From contig NZ_AP022565.1 in the NCBI RefSeq assembly GCF_010727325.1, positions 1,984,001 to 2,048,000 of the forward strand: 64,000 nt of DNA. Reading direction: 5' to 3'. Shown piece after piece: positions 8,779 to 22,684 of the stretch. The notes below the pieces were generated by a model. The model did not search any database. It was not told where the DNA came from and worked only from the letters and a program-made list of their open reading frames with translations. The first letter of the stretch is position 1. Every line of letters starts with the position of its first letter. The stretch comes from Mycolicibacterium alvei (GTDB taxonomy: Bacteria > Actinomycetota > Actinomycetes > Mycobacteriales > Mycobacteriaceae). The position numbers were made by a program, and so were the translations under genes.

Positions 8779-10188
8779 TTACTTGGCGGCCTCGAGCAAT
8801 TCTTCGAGAGATTCCCGGAAAAGGCTGGGCAACACATCGACGTCACTCATCGCGTCACGGTCGGCATTGATCCCGAAATACAGCATGCCGTCGTACGACG
8901 TGACTCCGATGGCCAGCACCTGGTTCTGCAGCAACGGCGGCACCGCGTAGGTCTCCAGGAGCTTGGTGCCCGCGACATACATCTGCTTCTGGGCCCCGGG
9001 CACGTTGGTGATCAGCAGGTTGAACAGCCGCGCCGAGAAACCCGTCGCCACCCGAATGCCCATGGCGTGCAAGGTCGGCGGAGCGAATCCGGACAGGGTC
9101 ACGATGGTGCGCGCGTCGACCAGACTGGCTGCGGTGGAATGCGATTCGGTCGCATGGGCGATCTGCGACAGCCGGACCACAGCGTTTCCCTCGCCGACGG
9201 GAAGATCGACCAGGAACGGCGATACCTCGCTGATCGCCTGGCCCGGCCCCGTGGAGTCCAGTTCGGCATCCGGGTACACCGACATCGGCGCCATGGCCCG
9301 CACCGTGGTCATGGGGGTCACGGGCTCCCCGCGCGACAGCAGCCAGTTGCGCAGGGCGCCGGCCACCACCGCCAGGACGACGTCGTTGATGTCGCAGTTG
9401 TAGCGGGCCCGCACCAGCCGGTAATCCTCCAGCCGGTGCTGGTCCACCGAGAAGCGGCGGTTGCGCGACACCGTGGTGTTCAACGGACTGCTCGGCGCGG
9501 TGCCCCGCGCCACCGTGCGGGCCACGTCGGCTACCCGTCGTCCCACCGCCGCCAGTTCGCTGGCGCTGGTGGCCACTTCGGTCACGGTGTCGCGCACGGC
9601 AGCGAGCTGACTGGTCGGCCGGGTGATCCACTCCCCGATCGCGCCGAGAACCAACTGGCTGTCACTGGGTTCGCGGGCCGGAATCCAGATGTCCTCACCG
9701 AACTCCGGCGGCTTCTGCGCGCGATCGACGATCACGTGCCCGATCTCCAGCGCGGTCATTCCGTTGACCAGGGCCTGGTGGGTCTTGGTGTAGATCGCGA
9801 GGCGGTTCTGGGTCAGCCCTTCGACCAGGTACATCTCCCACAGCGGACGGGTTCGGTCCAGCGGCCGTGAGCCGAGCCGGGCGATCAGGTCGTGGAGCTG
9901 GGCGTCGCTGCCGGGAGACGGCAGCGCCGAGCGCCGGATGTGATAGGTGATATCGAATTCCCGGTCGTCCACCCACACCGGCCTGGCCAGGCCCAGCGTT
10001 ACCTCGCGCACCTTCTGCCGGTACCGCGGAATCTGCGGCAGGCGGCGCTCGACGGTCTCCAGCAGGGTCTCGTAGCTCAAGCCGGCACGCGGCTTGCGCA
10101 GGATCGACAGGGACCCGACGTACATCGGCGTTGCGGTGTTCTCCAGATGGAAGAACGCTGCGTCGGAGGCCGACAGTCTGCTCACCAT
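8779..10188 (-). CDS. Wax-ester synthase/diacylglycerol acyltransferase-like protein with altered catalytic motif
   Basis: 469 aa, normal length for the WS/DGAT (Tgs) family that makes triacylglycerol or wax esters from acyl-CoA. Seen: the family N terminus LSASDAAFFHLE, PLW at 115-117, a later NDVVLAVVAGALRNWL segment and NVPG near the C terminus. The active-site motif, normally HHxxxDG, reads H137-Q138-ALV-N142-G143, so the second His and the Asp are both replaced. Known: the second His is the presumed catalytic base. The protein may therefore be inactive, use another chemistry, or serve as a partner. ATG start with GAGGTAGG upstream. M. tuberculosis carries tgs3 (Rv3233c/Rv3234c) in this neighbourhood. 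Confidence 0.87.
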   Translation of the reverse strand: MVSRLSASDAAFFHLENTATPMYVGSLSILRKPRAGLSYETLLETVERRLPQIPRYRQKVREVTLGLARPVWVDDREFDITYHIRRSALPSPGSDAQLHDLIARLGSRPLDRTRPLWEMYLVEGLTQNRLAIYTKTHQALVNGMTALEIGHVIVDRAQKPPEFGEDIWIPAREPSDSQLVLGAIGEWITRPTSQLAAVRDTVTEVATSASELAAVGRRVADVARTVARGTAPSSPLNTTVSRNRRFSVDQHRLEDYRLVRARYNCDINDVVLAVVAGALRNWLLSRGEPVTPMTTVRAMAPMSVYPDAELDSTGPGQAISEVSPFLVDLPVGEGNAVVRLSQIAHATESHSTAASLVDARTIVTLSGFAPPTLHAMGIRVATGFSARLFNLLITNVPGAQKQMYVAGTKLLETYAVPPLLQNQVLAIGVTSYDGMLYFGINADRDAMSDVDVLPSLFRESLEELLEAAK

Positions 10189-10402
10189 GCGGCGCCTACC
10201 TCCCCATCTCGCTCCGCTCGAACCCCGTCACGGTAGCTGGCGATTCCGCCCGTCCGCATCACGGGTAGACCGCGCGTCAATTTCGTCTCGGCGGCTGCCG
10301 CGCACATGAGGTGCTTTCGGCACGCCGAACCCATGCGATCATGGGTAGGTCTGCACCTCTCCAGCAGATGTCGTCCGCGATGCCGACCGCTGGAGGTTGT
10401 CT

Positions 10403-10893
10403 GTGCCCACCCCGAAGCGCCTGCCGCTGACCGCCCCGGTGATCGACTGCGAGCCGCCCGCACTGCTGTTGGGAGGCACATCGGTTGACGTGTCGGCAGC
10501 GCCGACGCCGTGCCCGGCACCGACCGTGCTACGCGGGCACAGCCCGCGCCGATTGCGGTTGGTCAGCCCCGAAACCGATCGACAATTACCGCCGGGCGCC
10601 GCGCAGTTCGCCGACATGGCCCTGCGCCGGGTCCTTGAGGTCGTCGACCGTCGCAGGCCGCCGTCCCAGCTGAAATCGTTGATGAGCCAACTCCTGCTCG
10701 ACGCTGTCATCGCTTCCACCGCGTCCCGCCACCCCACCACCGCCAACCTGCGCCGGGTGGGGCTACGCCCGGCGGCCTCACCCGAGGCCGCCGAGCTGTT
10801 CGCTACCTATACCCGCGGGCCGCGGGTACTCGCCATTGCCGGACGTATCGAATCACGCAGTGGCCGTTGGCAACTCACTGCGCTACAGCTCGG

Positions 10894-10897
<4 letters not shown>
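10403..10897 (+). CDS. Rv3235-family protein (DUF6459)
   Basis: 164 aa, small basic cytosolic protein. The C-terminal 95 residues (from about 70) form the conserved part: [18 protein letters not shown], a helical [12 protein letters not shown] stretch, then [21 protein letters not shown]. Members occur beside secA in actinobacteria; role unknown, though a link to SecA is suggested only by position. The start is GTG 10403, since GGAGG at 10392-10396 precedes it by 6 nt; a TTG at 10399 or earlier is less likely. It converges on secA1 and their 3' ends overlap by 4 nt. The 214-nt gap on its left, shared with the acyltransferase gene, shows no feature I can name. Confidence 0.75.
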
Positions 10898-13740
<2,843 letters not shown>

Positions 13741-13830
13741 GCTATTTCCCCTGTGGGTTCGTGGTTATGAGTCAGGACCCATGATAGTGGTCGCGCCGAA
13801 CCCGCTGGTTCTGCCAGGGGCCAGACGCAA

Positions 13831-13893
13831 AATCGCACCCCGGATGTTCCGAGGTGCGATTCTGCTGGGGGCCCCTCCCGCTTGCGGGGGACT
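13831..13893 (-). terminator. Terminator module after hpf (repeat copy 1)
   Basis: A hairpin with 9-bp stem (AATCGCACC 13831-13839 with GGTGCGATT 13853-13861) and an inner 4-bp stem CGGA/TCCG lies between the hpf stop and secA1. Next to it is a 30-nt block, 13864-13893, that recurs with one mismatch at 21034-21063 after sahH. Read on the minus strand the module ends in a T-containing ATTTTGCGTCTGG, a form common in mycobacterial intrinsic terminators. Confidence 0.75.
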
Positions 13894-13903
13894 CCCCCGG
13901 TGT

Positions 13904-14587
13904 TCAGGCCAGGCGGATCAGCCCGTAGTCGTAGGCATGGCGGCGGTACACCACCGACGGGCGGTCACTCTCCTTGTCGTGGAACAGGAAGAAGTCGTGG
14001 CCGACCAGCTCCATCTCGTAGAGCGCATCGTCGACTGTCATCGGCTTCGCGGGGTGCTCCTTGGTCCGGACGATCCGGCCCGGCTCATGGTCGTCGAGAC
14101 CATCCGACAATCCGGCATCCGCCGTCGCCGTCGGCTGCTTCTCGAACAGCGCATCGTGCGCGGTTGCTTCGGACAGCGAGACCGGGGTCTTGTCGCCGTA
14201 GTGGATCTTGCGGCGGTCTTTACCCTTTCGGAGTCTGCTCTCAAGTTTGCCGGCTGCGGACTCCAGTGCGGCATAGAAGCTGTCGGCGCAGGCCTCGCCG
14301 CGCACCACCGGGCCACGGCCGCGGGCCGTGATCTCGACGTGCTGGCAGTTCTTGCGTTGACGGCGGTTGCGTTCGTGGTCGAGCTCGACGTCGAACAGGT
14401 AGATGGTGCGGTCGAATCGCTCCAGGCGCGACAACTTCTCCGAAACGTACGTGCGGAAGTGGTCTGGAACTTCGACGTTTCGACCCTTGACCACAACCTC
14501 TGCGTTCGGCTCCGGGGTGGTGTCACCGACCTGCTCGTCGGGGTCGACCACCATGGTGGCGCTGGTGTCCGGGGAATGGGTTGACAT
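13904..14587 (-). CDS. hpf: Long-form ribosome hibernation promoting factor
   Basis: 227 aa. Binds the 30S decoding region and pairs 70S ribosomes or protects them during slow growth (Rv3241c; MPY/RafS in M. smegmatis). Seen: an N-terminal S30AE/HPF domain (about residues 30-130: VVVKGRNVEVPDHFRTYV, LFDVELDHERNRRQR), a variable linker, and the C-terminal dimerising domain of long HPFs (MTVDDALYEMELVGHDFFLF to YDYGLIRLA). The start is ATG 14587, matching MSTHSPDT-type N termini of homologues; an in-frame GTG at 14713 would add 42 unlikely residues, although AGGAGG abuts it. It is followed by a terminator. Stress control is expected from the role, but no stress promoter was recognised. Confidence 0.9.
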   Translation of the reverse strand: MSTHSPDTSATMVVDPDEQVGDTTPEPNAEVVVKGRNVEVPDHFRTYVSEKLSRLERFDRTIYLFDVELDHERNRRQRKNCQHVEITARGRGPVVRGEACADSFYAALESAAGKLESRLRKGKDRRKIHYGDKTPVSLSEATAHDALFEKQPTATADAGLSDGLDDHEPGRIVRTKEHPAKPMTVDDALYEMELVGHDFFLFHDKESDRPSVVYRRHAYDYGLIRLA

Positions 14588-14883
14588 ACTCGGCAACTCG
14601 TTTCTCTCAGCTGTCACACGCATCGCGCGTGCCCTACTTCTCAACGAATCGTGATGGTGCCGGTGGGCCGAATAGTTTGCTCCACCCATCGGCGCAAGGT
14701 GTGGGGTACTCACCTCCTACCGTATGCGGTGAAGTGGCGCTGCGTTTCTCTGAGCGCCGCCGTGAGTCGTTCACGGGTGGTTGCTGCCGACGGTAGTCCG
14801 TGTTCACCCACTCGTGCCACCAATTCCAGATACGTGTTCTCAGTTCTTCATGTGGGTTTGATCCCAGCGCAATGACGCGCACG
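14588..14883. other. Intergenic region, hpf leader
   Basis: This 296-nt stretch lies between the hpf start and the end of comF. On the minus strand it contains AGGAGGTGAGTACC at about 14703-14716, a very strong ribosome-site sequence fused to a GTG, in frame with hpf. No other gene, repeat or hairpin stands out. It may hold the hpf promoter and a long leader. Confidence 0.5.
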
Positions 14884-15513
14884 TCAAGCGTGCGAAATCG
14901 CCAGCACGGCAGACACGTCGACTCCGGCGTTCGTGAGCATCCCGACCGACTCCGCCGCGGTGGCTCCGGTCGTGACAATGTCGTCGACCAGCACCACCTC
15001 ACCCGCGACCGGCCGGATCAGACGCACCCGGCCGGCGATGTTGCGCTGACGGGCGGCACCGGACAAGCCCACCGAATCACGCACCCACGGCCGCAGGCGC
15101 AGCGCGGGCACGACGGAAACACCGGGCAGCCCGTCAGCCGCCGCCATCGCGATCCGGTGGACCGGATCGCCGCCGCGCCGACGTGCCGCGAGCCGGCGGG
15201 TGGGTGCCGGCACCAGGGTCACCGGAGTACCGACGACGCCCCAGGTCAGCAGGTGCTGCAGGCCGACGTTCAGGGCACCGGCCAGCGGGGCCACGAGGTC
15301 CATGCGCCCCTTTTCTTTGGCGGCCACGATGACGCGCCGACGAATACCCGCGTGGCGGCCCAATGCGAACACCGGCACTCCCGGATCGGTGCGCGGGGTA
15401 ACCAGATGCGGCTCGTCGTCACCGACGGCGAGGTGCCCGGCACACGCCGCACACCACCGGGTCGACGGCGCCCCACAGCCACCACACTCCAGCGGCAGGA
15501 TGAGGTCGAGCAT
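14884..15513 (-). CDS. ComF-family phosphoribosyltransferase-like protein
   Basis: 209 aa homologue of Rv3242c. Seen: an N-terminal zinc-finger-like LPLECGGCGAP...CAAC, a central basic stretch, and the type-I PRTase PRPP loop VLVDDIVTTGATAAES. ComF proteins assist DNA uptake or recombination-linked processes in other bacteria; the mycobacterial role is not known. ATG 15513 is chosen because the family starts just before the first CxxC; the open frame reaches 15705 but would overlap the end of lpqB by 58 nt. In M. tuberculosis another gene (Rv3243c) lies between this one and lpqB; it is absent here. Confidence 0.85.
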   Translation of the reverse strand: MLDLILPLECGGCGAPSTRWCAACAGHLAVGDDEPHLVTPRTDPGVPVFALGRHAGIRRRVIVAAKEKGRMDLVAPLAGALNVGLQHLLTWGVVGTPVTLVPAPTRRLAARRRGGDPVHRIAMAAADGLPGVSVVPALRLRPWVRDSVGLSGAARQRNIAGRVRLIRPVAGEVVLVDDIVTTGATAAESVGMLTNAGVDVSAVLAISHA

Positions 15514-15647
15514 GCCGGCAGTCTGCGCGACGGGGGCGACACCCTCGAGGTCCACCTCGCCGGTTTCTACCTGAGGGTCGCGATCCCGGGGAGGCGCAAC
15601 CCTGCGGTGGAAATCGACGCATCGCCGGCTCCACCGCGCGCCGAGAG

Positions 15648-17408
15648 TCAGCCCGGCAGCACCGGCAACGAACCGGGAACCATCAGTGGCCGGACCTCGA
15701 CCCAACCGGGATTGTCCTCACTGACCGACGCGGACAGCTGCATCACCCCGCGTTGGTCGGCAACGTAGACCGTCGACGGGTTCGCCGCCACCGTGCCCAC
15801 CGGCATCGCCAGGTTGCGGCTGGGCCCGTCGGAGTTCACCCCGTCGAGATTGACGAAGGACACCGGGTGCGCCGGATCGGTCCGGCTGACCACGATGTCG
15901 TCGCCGGTACGCCAGGACAGCGACACCACCGTGTTGCCCAGTCCGAAGCCGAGGCGCCGCGGATAGGTCAGCAGGAACTGCCCCTCAGGGGTCCGCTCGA
16001 TCCCGGCCAGAACCACCTGTCCACCGATCACCATCGCCGCGCGGGTGCCGTCCCGGGACAGCTGCAGTTCGGTGATCGGGCCCGGGTATCGGCTGGTCAC
16101 CGCTGCCGCGTCGACGGGGATTCGGGCCGGCACCCCGGAGGCGTCGCGGATGGCGCGCACCACGTTGGCGTTGTCGACCACCACCCACACGGCCTCATCC
16201 AGCGACCAACTCGGCCGGCTCAGCGTGCGGCCCTCGATGGCCTTGGCGGTGGCCCCGCCCAGCTGCCCCATCCACAGTGCGGCCGCCGTGGCCTCCGGCG
16301 CGTCGGGCAGCACCACGACCGAGGCGGCGTCCTGACCGTTGCGCGATACCGAGGCCGACATCTGAAACGGTGCCGAGCCGAAAGCTCCTGGCACCCGGCT
16401 GGTTTGTTGCCCGTCCAACGCCACCAGGGAACCGCCGACCAGCGCGTGCAGACCGGCGGCCGCGCCGGGCACGGCCCCCGGGTCGGTGGCTGCCACGTCG
16501 GAGGTCTCCCAGCCGTCGGCGAACCTGTCGTCCAGCGGGGCACCGTCGACGTTGATCACGTAGGGCCCACTGATCCCGGCCCGCGACAGGGTCCAGATGA
16601 TCTGGGCGGCAAGCAGTTGCCGACTGTGCGGATCGGTCATCGAGAGATTGTCGAGGTCGATTCGGGCGCCACCGTAGCCGCGCCCCACCCCCGTCTTGCC
16701 GCCGTCGGCCCGGGTGACCGGACCCCGCAGCCGCAACGGTGGGTCGAGCAGATTGCGCACCGCCCCGGCTATTTCCGGACGTGGCCCGGCAATCAGTTTG
16801 GAGATCAGTTCGGTGGCCACCTGGTCGGGATCGGACACCGCGACATAACGGGGGTCCGGCACGACCGTGGCTCCGGTCGGGTCGACGAAATAGAGCGTGT
16901 TGCGCTTGTAGGTGGACTGAAACTGTTGCCAGTCAAGGAAAACCCCGTTGGGCAGCCGGTCGATACGCCAACCGCCCGGAGTCTGGACGAGCTCGATGGG
17001 GCCGGGGTCGGGCAGTGCCCCCTCCCCGGTCTCGAAGACCCCCATATCGGACAGCGATCCCAGGATGTCTGCCCGCATACTCACCGAAACCCGTTCCGCG
17101 CTGCGGGTTTCGACGAACACCACCCGATCCAGCAGCAGTGCGCTGCCGGCGTCGTCCCATGAGCTGGACGCCGACTCGGTGAGGAACTGCCGGGCCGCCA
17201 GGTGCCGGTTCGCGGGATCGGCTGTGGCCTTGAGGAATTCGCGCAGGAGAACGTCTGGGTCCATGCCGGGTGCCGGTTTGGGGAGGTTCGGCGGCGCCGG
17301 TCTGTCGACTGTGCCGATCGCCTGCGGAGACGACGAACTCGGGATTCCCGCGCATCCGGACACCACGACCACCAGCCCGACGATCACCACCGTCAGCAGG
17401 CGCTTCAC
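15648..17408 (-). CDS. lpqB: Lipoprotein LpqB, partner of the MtrAB system
   Basis: 586 aa. Seen: a lipoprotein signal with lipobox VSGC and acylated C19, a GerMN domain (about residues 45-320), and a C-terminal beta-propeller-like half. Known: LpqB binds the outside domain of the sensor kinase MtrB and affects its signalling, cell division and cell-wall homeostasis. The GTG start overlaps the mtrB stop as GTGA (17405-17408), so the two are translationally coupled. The order tmk-mtrA-mtrB-lpqB is conserved across actinobacteria. Confidence 0.95.
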   Translation of the reverse strand: MKRLLTVVIVGLVVVVSGCAGIPSSSSPQAIGTVDRPAPPNLPKPAPGMDPDVLLREFLKATADPANRHLAARQFLTESASSSWDDAGSALLLDRVVFVETRSAERVSVSMRADILGSLSDMGVFETGEGALPDPGPIELVQTPGGWRIDRLPNGVFLDWQQFQSTYKRNTLYFVDPTGATVVPDPRYVAVSDPDQVATELISKLIAGPRPEIAGAVRNLLDPPLRLRGPVTRADGGKTGVGRGYGGARIDLDNLSMTDPHSRQLLAAQIIWTLSRAGISGPYVINVDGAPLDDRFADGWETSDVAATDPGAVPGAAAGLHALVGGSLVALDGQQTSRVPGAFGSAPFQMSASVSRNGQDAASVVVLPDAPEATAAALWMGQLGGATAKAIEGRTLSRPSWSLDEAVWVVVDNANVVRAIRDASGVPARIPVDAAAVTSRYPGPITELQLSRDGTRAAMVIGGQVVLAGIERTPEGQFLLTYPRRLGFGLGNTVVSLSWRTGDDIVVSRTDPAHPVSFVNLDGVNSDGPSRNLAMPVGTVAANPSTVYVADQRGVMQLSASVSEDNPGWVEVRPLMVPGSLPVLPG

Positions 17409-19078
17409 GCGTTCTCCTCCGCTTGCTCACGGTCTCGATTGGGGCGCTGTCGTGATTTTTGCTGTGGCGAAACAGGTTTCAACGGCAGCGGGCTGGTGGT
17501 CACCTTGTGGCCGCGCACCAACGGCAGCGTCAGGCGGAAGCAGGCACCCTTGCCGGGTTCACCCCAGGCCTCCAACCGGCCCTGGTGCAGGCGCGCGTCC
17601 TCGATGCTGATGGCCAAGCCCAGGCCGGTGCCGCCGGAGCGGCGGACCCGCGACGGATCGGATCGCCAGAACCGGCTGAACACCAGCTTTTCCTCACCTG
17701 GGCGCAGGCCGACACCGTAATCGCGCACGGTGACGGCGACGGTGTCCTCGTCGGCGGCCATCCGGATGCGCACCGTTTTGCGTTCGGCGTGATCGATGGC
17801 GTTGGCGATGAGGTTGCGCAGGATGCGTTCCACGCGGCGCGGATCCACCTCGGCGATCACCTCGTCACCTGGCATGTTGACGTCGAGCTCGACCTCCGCG
17901 TCGGCCGCCAGATGCCCGACATTGTTCAGCGCGCTCTGCACCGTGGTCCGCAGATCCACCGACTCCACCGACAACTCGGCGACGCCGGCGTCGTGGCGGG
18001 AGATCTCCAGCAGATCGGCCAGCAGGGTCTCGAACCGGTCCAGTTCGTTGACCATCAGCTCGGTGGACCGGCGCAGCGCGGGGTCGAGATTCTCCCCGGA
18101 GTCGTGGATGTGATCGTGGATCAGGTCGGCGGCCATGCGCACCGTGGTCAGCGGGGTACGTAGTTCATGGCTGACGTCAGAGGTGAAGCGGCGCTGCAGG
18201 TTTCCGAACTCCTCGAGCTGCTGGATCTGGCGCGACAAGCTCTCGGCCATGTCGTTGAACGACACCGCCAACCGGGCCATGTCGTCCTCGCCGCGCACCG
18301 GCATCCGCTCGGTCAGGTGGCCCTCGGCGAACCGCTCGGCGATCCGTGACGCCGACCGGACCGGCTGCACGATCTGGCGGGCCACCACCAGTGCGATGGC
18401 CGCCAGCAGACCCAACAGCACCACGCCGCCGGTCGCCATGGTGCCACGCACCAGCGAAATGGTGCTTTCCTCGTTGTTCAGCGGAAAGATCAGGTATAGC
18501 TCAAGATTGGGCACCGACGAGGACGCCGGGCTGCCGACGATCAAGGCCGGCCCGGAGAATCCTTGAGTCACGACCGTGGTGTATTGGTAACTCACCTGCC
18601 CGGCCTTGACGAAATCGCGTAAGGCCTTGGGCACCTGTTGCACCGGCCCGGCCGCAGCAGCTTCGCGTGGCCCGTCGCCGGGAACCATGATGACCGCGTC
18701 GAACGCACCGGCCATATCCGCACGGGCGTCGGCCTTGCGATCGATCAGGGTGTTCCGGGCCAACTGCAGACTGCTGTCGAGCGAACGGCTCTCTTCGCCT
18801 CCGACGATGCCGCCGACCGTGACGCGGGCCCGTTCCACCTCCTCGGTGGCGGCCTTGACCTTGACCTCAAGGATCCGGTCGGTGATCTGGCTGGTCAGCA
18901 CGAAGCCGAGCACCAGGATGACGGCGAGCGAGAGCCCCAGAGTCAGTGTCACGACCCGCAGTTGCAGCGACCGACGCCACACCAGGCTGACCGCCCGGCC
19001 TAACGTCCCCAATCCGCGTAGAAGCGGGCCGGATCCTCCCCAGCGACCACGAATGCGCCGTCTGGAGCTGAAGATCAC
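17405..19078 (-). CDS. mtrB: Sensor histidine kinase MtrB
   Basis: 557 aa membrane sensor. Seen: membrane helices at about 44-64 and 213-235 bracketing an outside sensor domain, HAMP at about 236-288, the dimerisation/phosphorylation box [10 protein letters not shown] with H304, and a HATPase domain with N-box [14 protein letters not shown]1 RDYGVGL and G2 [10 protein letters not shown]. It phosphorylates MtrA and is linked to division, osmotic stress and peptidoglycan turnover. The GTG start overlaps the mtrA stop as GTGA. A 40-residue basic N terminus precedes the first helix. Confidence 0.96.
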   Translation of the reverse strand: MIFSSRRRIRGRWGGSGPLLRGLGTLGRAVSLVWRRSLQLRVVTLTLGLSLAVILVLGFVLTSQITDRILEVKVKAATEEVERARVTVGGIVGGEESRSLDSSLQLARNTLIDRKADARADMAGAFDAVIMVPGDGPREAAAAGPVQQVPKALRDFVKAGQVSYQYTTVVTQGFSGPALIVGSPASSSVPNLELYLIFPLNNEESTISLVRGTMATGGVVLLGLLAAIALVVARQIVQPVRSASRIAERFAEGHLTERMPVRGEDDMARLAVSFNDMAESLSRQIQQLEEFGNLQRRFTSDVSHELRTPLTTVRMAADLIHDHIHDSGENLDPALRRSTELMVNELDRFETLLADLLEISRHDAGVAELSVESVDLRTTVQSALNNVGHLAADAEVELDVNMPGDEVIAEVDPRRVERILRNLIANAIDHAERKTVRIRMAADEDTVAVTVRDYGVGLRPGEEKLVFSRFWRSDPSRVRRSGGTGLGLAISIEDARLHQGRLEAWGEPGKGACFRLTLPLVRGHKVTTSPLPLKPVSPQQKSRQRPNRDREQAEENA

Positions 19079-19761
19079 GGGGGTCCGGCCTTGTATCCCA
19101 CTCCTCGAACTGTCAACACCACCTGCGGGTTCTCCGGGTCTTTCTCAACCTTGGCCCGCAACCGCTGGACATGCACGTTCACCAAACGGGTGTCAGCGGG
19201 GTGCCGATATCCCCACACCTGTTCGAGCAGCACATCACGAGTAAACACCTGGCGTGGTTTGCGTGCCAGCGCCACGAGCAGGTCGAACTCCAGCGGCGTC
19301 AGCGAAATCTGCTCGCCCTGACGGGTCACCTTGTGGGCCGGCACGTCGATCTCGACATCGTTGATCGACAGCAGCTCGGCCGGCTCGTCCTCGTTGCGCC
19401 GCAGCCGGGCGCGCACCCGGGCCACCAGCTCCTTGGGCTTGAACGGCTTCATCACATAGTCGTCGGCGCCGGATTCCAGACCCAGCACCACGTCGACGGT
19501 GTCGGTCTTGGCCGTCAGCATGACGATCGGGACACCGGAGTCGGCACGGAGCACCCGGCACACGTCGATCCCGTTCATGCCGGGCAACATCAGGTCCAAC
19601 AGCACCAGGTCGGGCCGCAATTCGCGGACCGCGGTCAGTGCTTGGGTGCCGTCGCCGATGACCGCGGTGTCGAATCCCTCACCACGCAAGACGATGGTGA
19701 GCATCTCGGCCAGTGACGGGTCGTCGTCGACGACAAGGATCCTTTGCCTCATGGTGTCCAT
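19075..19761 (-). CDS. mtrA: DNA-binding response regulator MtrA
   Basis: 228 aa OmpR/PhoB-type regulator. Seen: receiver domain with [11 protein letters not shown], phosphoacceptor D56 in LLDLMLPG, and a C-terminal winged helix with [17 protein letters not shown]. The sequence is almost the same as M. tuberculosis MtrA as I recall it, an essential regulator of division and cell-wall hydrolase genes. The tmk gene lies 52 nt upstream and is probably in the same operon. Confidence 0.97.
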   Translation of the reverse strand: MDTMRQRILVVDDDPSLAEMLTIVLRGEGFDTAVIGDGTQALTAVRELRPDLVLLDLMLPGMNGIDVCRVLRADSGVPIVMLTAKTDTVDVVLGLESGADDYVMKPFKPKELVARVRARLRRNEDEPAELLSINDVEIDVPAHKVTRQGEQISLTPLEFDLLVALARKPRQVFTRDVLLEQVWGYRHPADTRLVNVHVQRLRAKVEKDPENPQVVLTVRGVGYKAGPP

Positions 19762-19813
19762 GGTGTCACCCGATCGCGATAAAACCGGGCTACCACACGC
19801 GGGTTTCTCGGCT

Positions 19814-20446
19814 TTATCTGCTGCTTAGCCGACCCGCCAGGGCTGCCGGGTCCACATCCGGGCCCGCGACCGACCATCGACCGCACCAGTCGGTGGCCGC
19901 CAGCGCGGCATACACCGCACCGGTGCGCTGTTGCAGCCCGCCGTCGCGCTCGTAGGCGTCCTTGGCGCGGTCGGCCTCGGTGTTGGCGCGATGCTCGGCC
20001 CGCGCAGCGGCCAGCTCGGTCGGTACATCGAGCAGTACCTGCCAATCCGGACTGGGGAGTTTGAGGCGGTCGAACTCGAGCTCGCGCACCCAGGCCACCG
20101 CGTCACCGTCCGCGCCCTGGTGCAGCCTCGCCGCACTGTAGGCGGCATTGGAGGCGACATAACGGTCCAGGATGACGATGTCGTAGGCACCCCGCAGATG
20201 TTCGATCTCCTCCCGGGCGCCGGCCCGGTCGAGCGCGAACAAGGTAGCCATCGCATAGACGGAGTCGGCCAGGTCACCGTGCGCGCCGTGCAGCGCCTCG
20301 GCGGCCAGATCGGCGGGCACCGACCGGTGATAGCGCGGAAATGCCAGGCTGCCGACAGACTTGTGATCGGCCTCGAACGCCGCCCGCAGACCGTTGGTCA
20401 ATGTACGTTTGCCTGCGCCGTCAACACCCTCGATCGCTATGAGCAC
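19814..20446 (-). CDS. tmk: Thymidylate kinase
   Basis: 210 aa. Phosphorylates dTMP to dTDP. Seen: P-loop EGVDGAGKRT at the N terminus, LAFPRYHRS, the LDRYVASNAAYSAAR DRX motif and a LID region with arginines. It begins ATG and heads the tmk-mtrA-mtrB-lpqB series. The mycobacterial-type N terminus MLIAIEGVDGAGK is intact and length is normal. Confidence 0.95.
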   Translation of the reverse strand: MLIAIEGVDGAGKRTLTNGLRAAFEADHKSVGSLAFPRYHRSVPADLAAEALHGAHGDLADSVYAMATLFALDRAGAREEIEHLRGAYDIVILDRYVASNAAYSAARLHQGADGDAVAWVRELEFDRLKLPSPDWQVLLDVPTELAAARAEHRANTEADRAKDAYERDGGLQQRTGAVYAALAATDWCGRWSVAGPDVDPAALAGRLSSR

Positions 20447-20485
20447 GCCGCGAGCCTAACGCTGCGGTCGGTCACCACCGGCCAA

Positions 20486-20530
20486 TGTCACGCTGGAGTG
20501 ACCGCCGGCTTCGAGTGTCACGCTGGAGTG
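20486..20530. repeat. Direct repeat of 15 bp upstream of tmk
   Basis: TGTCACGCTGGAGTG occurs at 20486-20500 and 20516-20530, a 30-bp period. It lies 40-85 bp upstream of the tmk start on the side of its promoter. The unit could be a binding site or a dispersed repeat; a short inverted repeat GGAATCGG/CCGATTCC follows at 20554-20581. Confidence 0.7.
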
Positions 20531-20739
20531 GCGGACAAGCGTCGACGGCAGTAGGAATCGGCCCCTCAGGTGTCCGATTCCCTTGCGGCCCAACGAAAAG
20601 CCGCATGGTTTGGCAACTGCGCCAAGGCATCCAGTGCGGACGCAAACCGAGACCACGGCAAACGAAAATCAGGGCGCAACTCCGCAAAATGGGCCGCTGG
20701 ATGAGGCGACAAACCCGCCCACAACGGGCCGGCCGCGGC

Positions 20740-20952
20740 TCCAGTCCGGACGACTGGCGGGGTGTGCTCGCCGGTATCACCAGCGAGGGCCGGGCACGTG
20801 CCGCTCCCGCAGTCGCGACCTATGCCCGCGCGCTTCGCACGCACTATCTCGATCACCTGTCACGCCGGCAGATGATCGCTCTCGGCGACACCTGCCGCCG
20901 GATCAGCACATCACTGAGAGCCGCAGCCCGCCCGAACAGCGAACGAACCTAG
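20740..20952 (+). pseudogene. Remnant of a MarR-family regulator, 3' part only
   Basis: About 70 codons, ending at TAG 20950-20952, read like the wing and C-terminal dimer helix of a MarR repressor: SPDDWRGVLAGITSEGRARA, then LRTHYLDHLSRRQMIALG and a closing CRRISTSLR. The preceding sequence in frame (from 20485) does not look like a MarR winged helix and contains the direct repeats, so the 5' half has been lost. This is a pattern match by eye without a search. It lies between tmk and sahH, where other mycobacteria have no gene. Confidence 0.5.
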
Positions 20953-20998
20953 CGGGCCGGCCCGGGCCAGCACTCACGATCACTGCCCAGCAGACGCA

Positions 20999-21063
20999 AA
21001 ATCCCCCAAATCCACAGGGAAATGGGGGATTTCGCTGGGGGCACCTCCCGCTTGCGGGGGACT
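20999..21063 (-). terminator. Terminator module after sahH (repeat copy 2)
   Basis: Perfect 10-bp stem: AAATCCCCCA (20999-21008) with TGGGGGATTT (21023-21032). Read on the minus strand, downstream of the sahH stop, it ends GATTTTGCGTCTGCTG, an intrinsic-terminator form with a short T-run. The adjoining block 21034-21063 matches 13864-13893 at 29 of 30 positions. Confidence 0.85.
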
Positions 21064-21085
21064 GCTCGGACAGAAGGACGCTAAC

Positions 21086-22546
<1,461 letters not shown>

Positions 22547-22684
22547 GTAGAGCCCTCTTTCAGTCGTGAATGCTTGCAAGCGCACGGGTGCGCCGCCAAC
22601 GAGCGACGCCACATGCCGATACCTCTAGCCTGCGGGCTCGCGGGACAGGCGCTGCGGGTTTTGACAACGGCGGCGCTCTGACAG

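Noticed and set aside
8718..8846. Longer N terminus of the BCCT transporter
   Set aside because: It would overlap the end of the acyltransferase gene; the residues are Cys/Ser-rich and unlike BCCT tails.
14588..14713. 42-residue N-terminal extension of HPF
   Set aside because: Sequence is His/Arg-rich and unlike HPF; the family N terminus begins at 14587. The AGGAGG there is reported as a separate observation.
20551..20595. tRNA-like 3' end (GTCCGATTCCC followed by GCGGCCCA)
   Set aside because: The T-loop consensus is broken and no acceptor partner, anticodon or D-arm is found upstream; at most a fragment.
22547..22684. SAH riboswitch before sahH
   Set aside because: No conserved pseudoknot-forming core could be recognised in the leader by eye.
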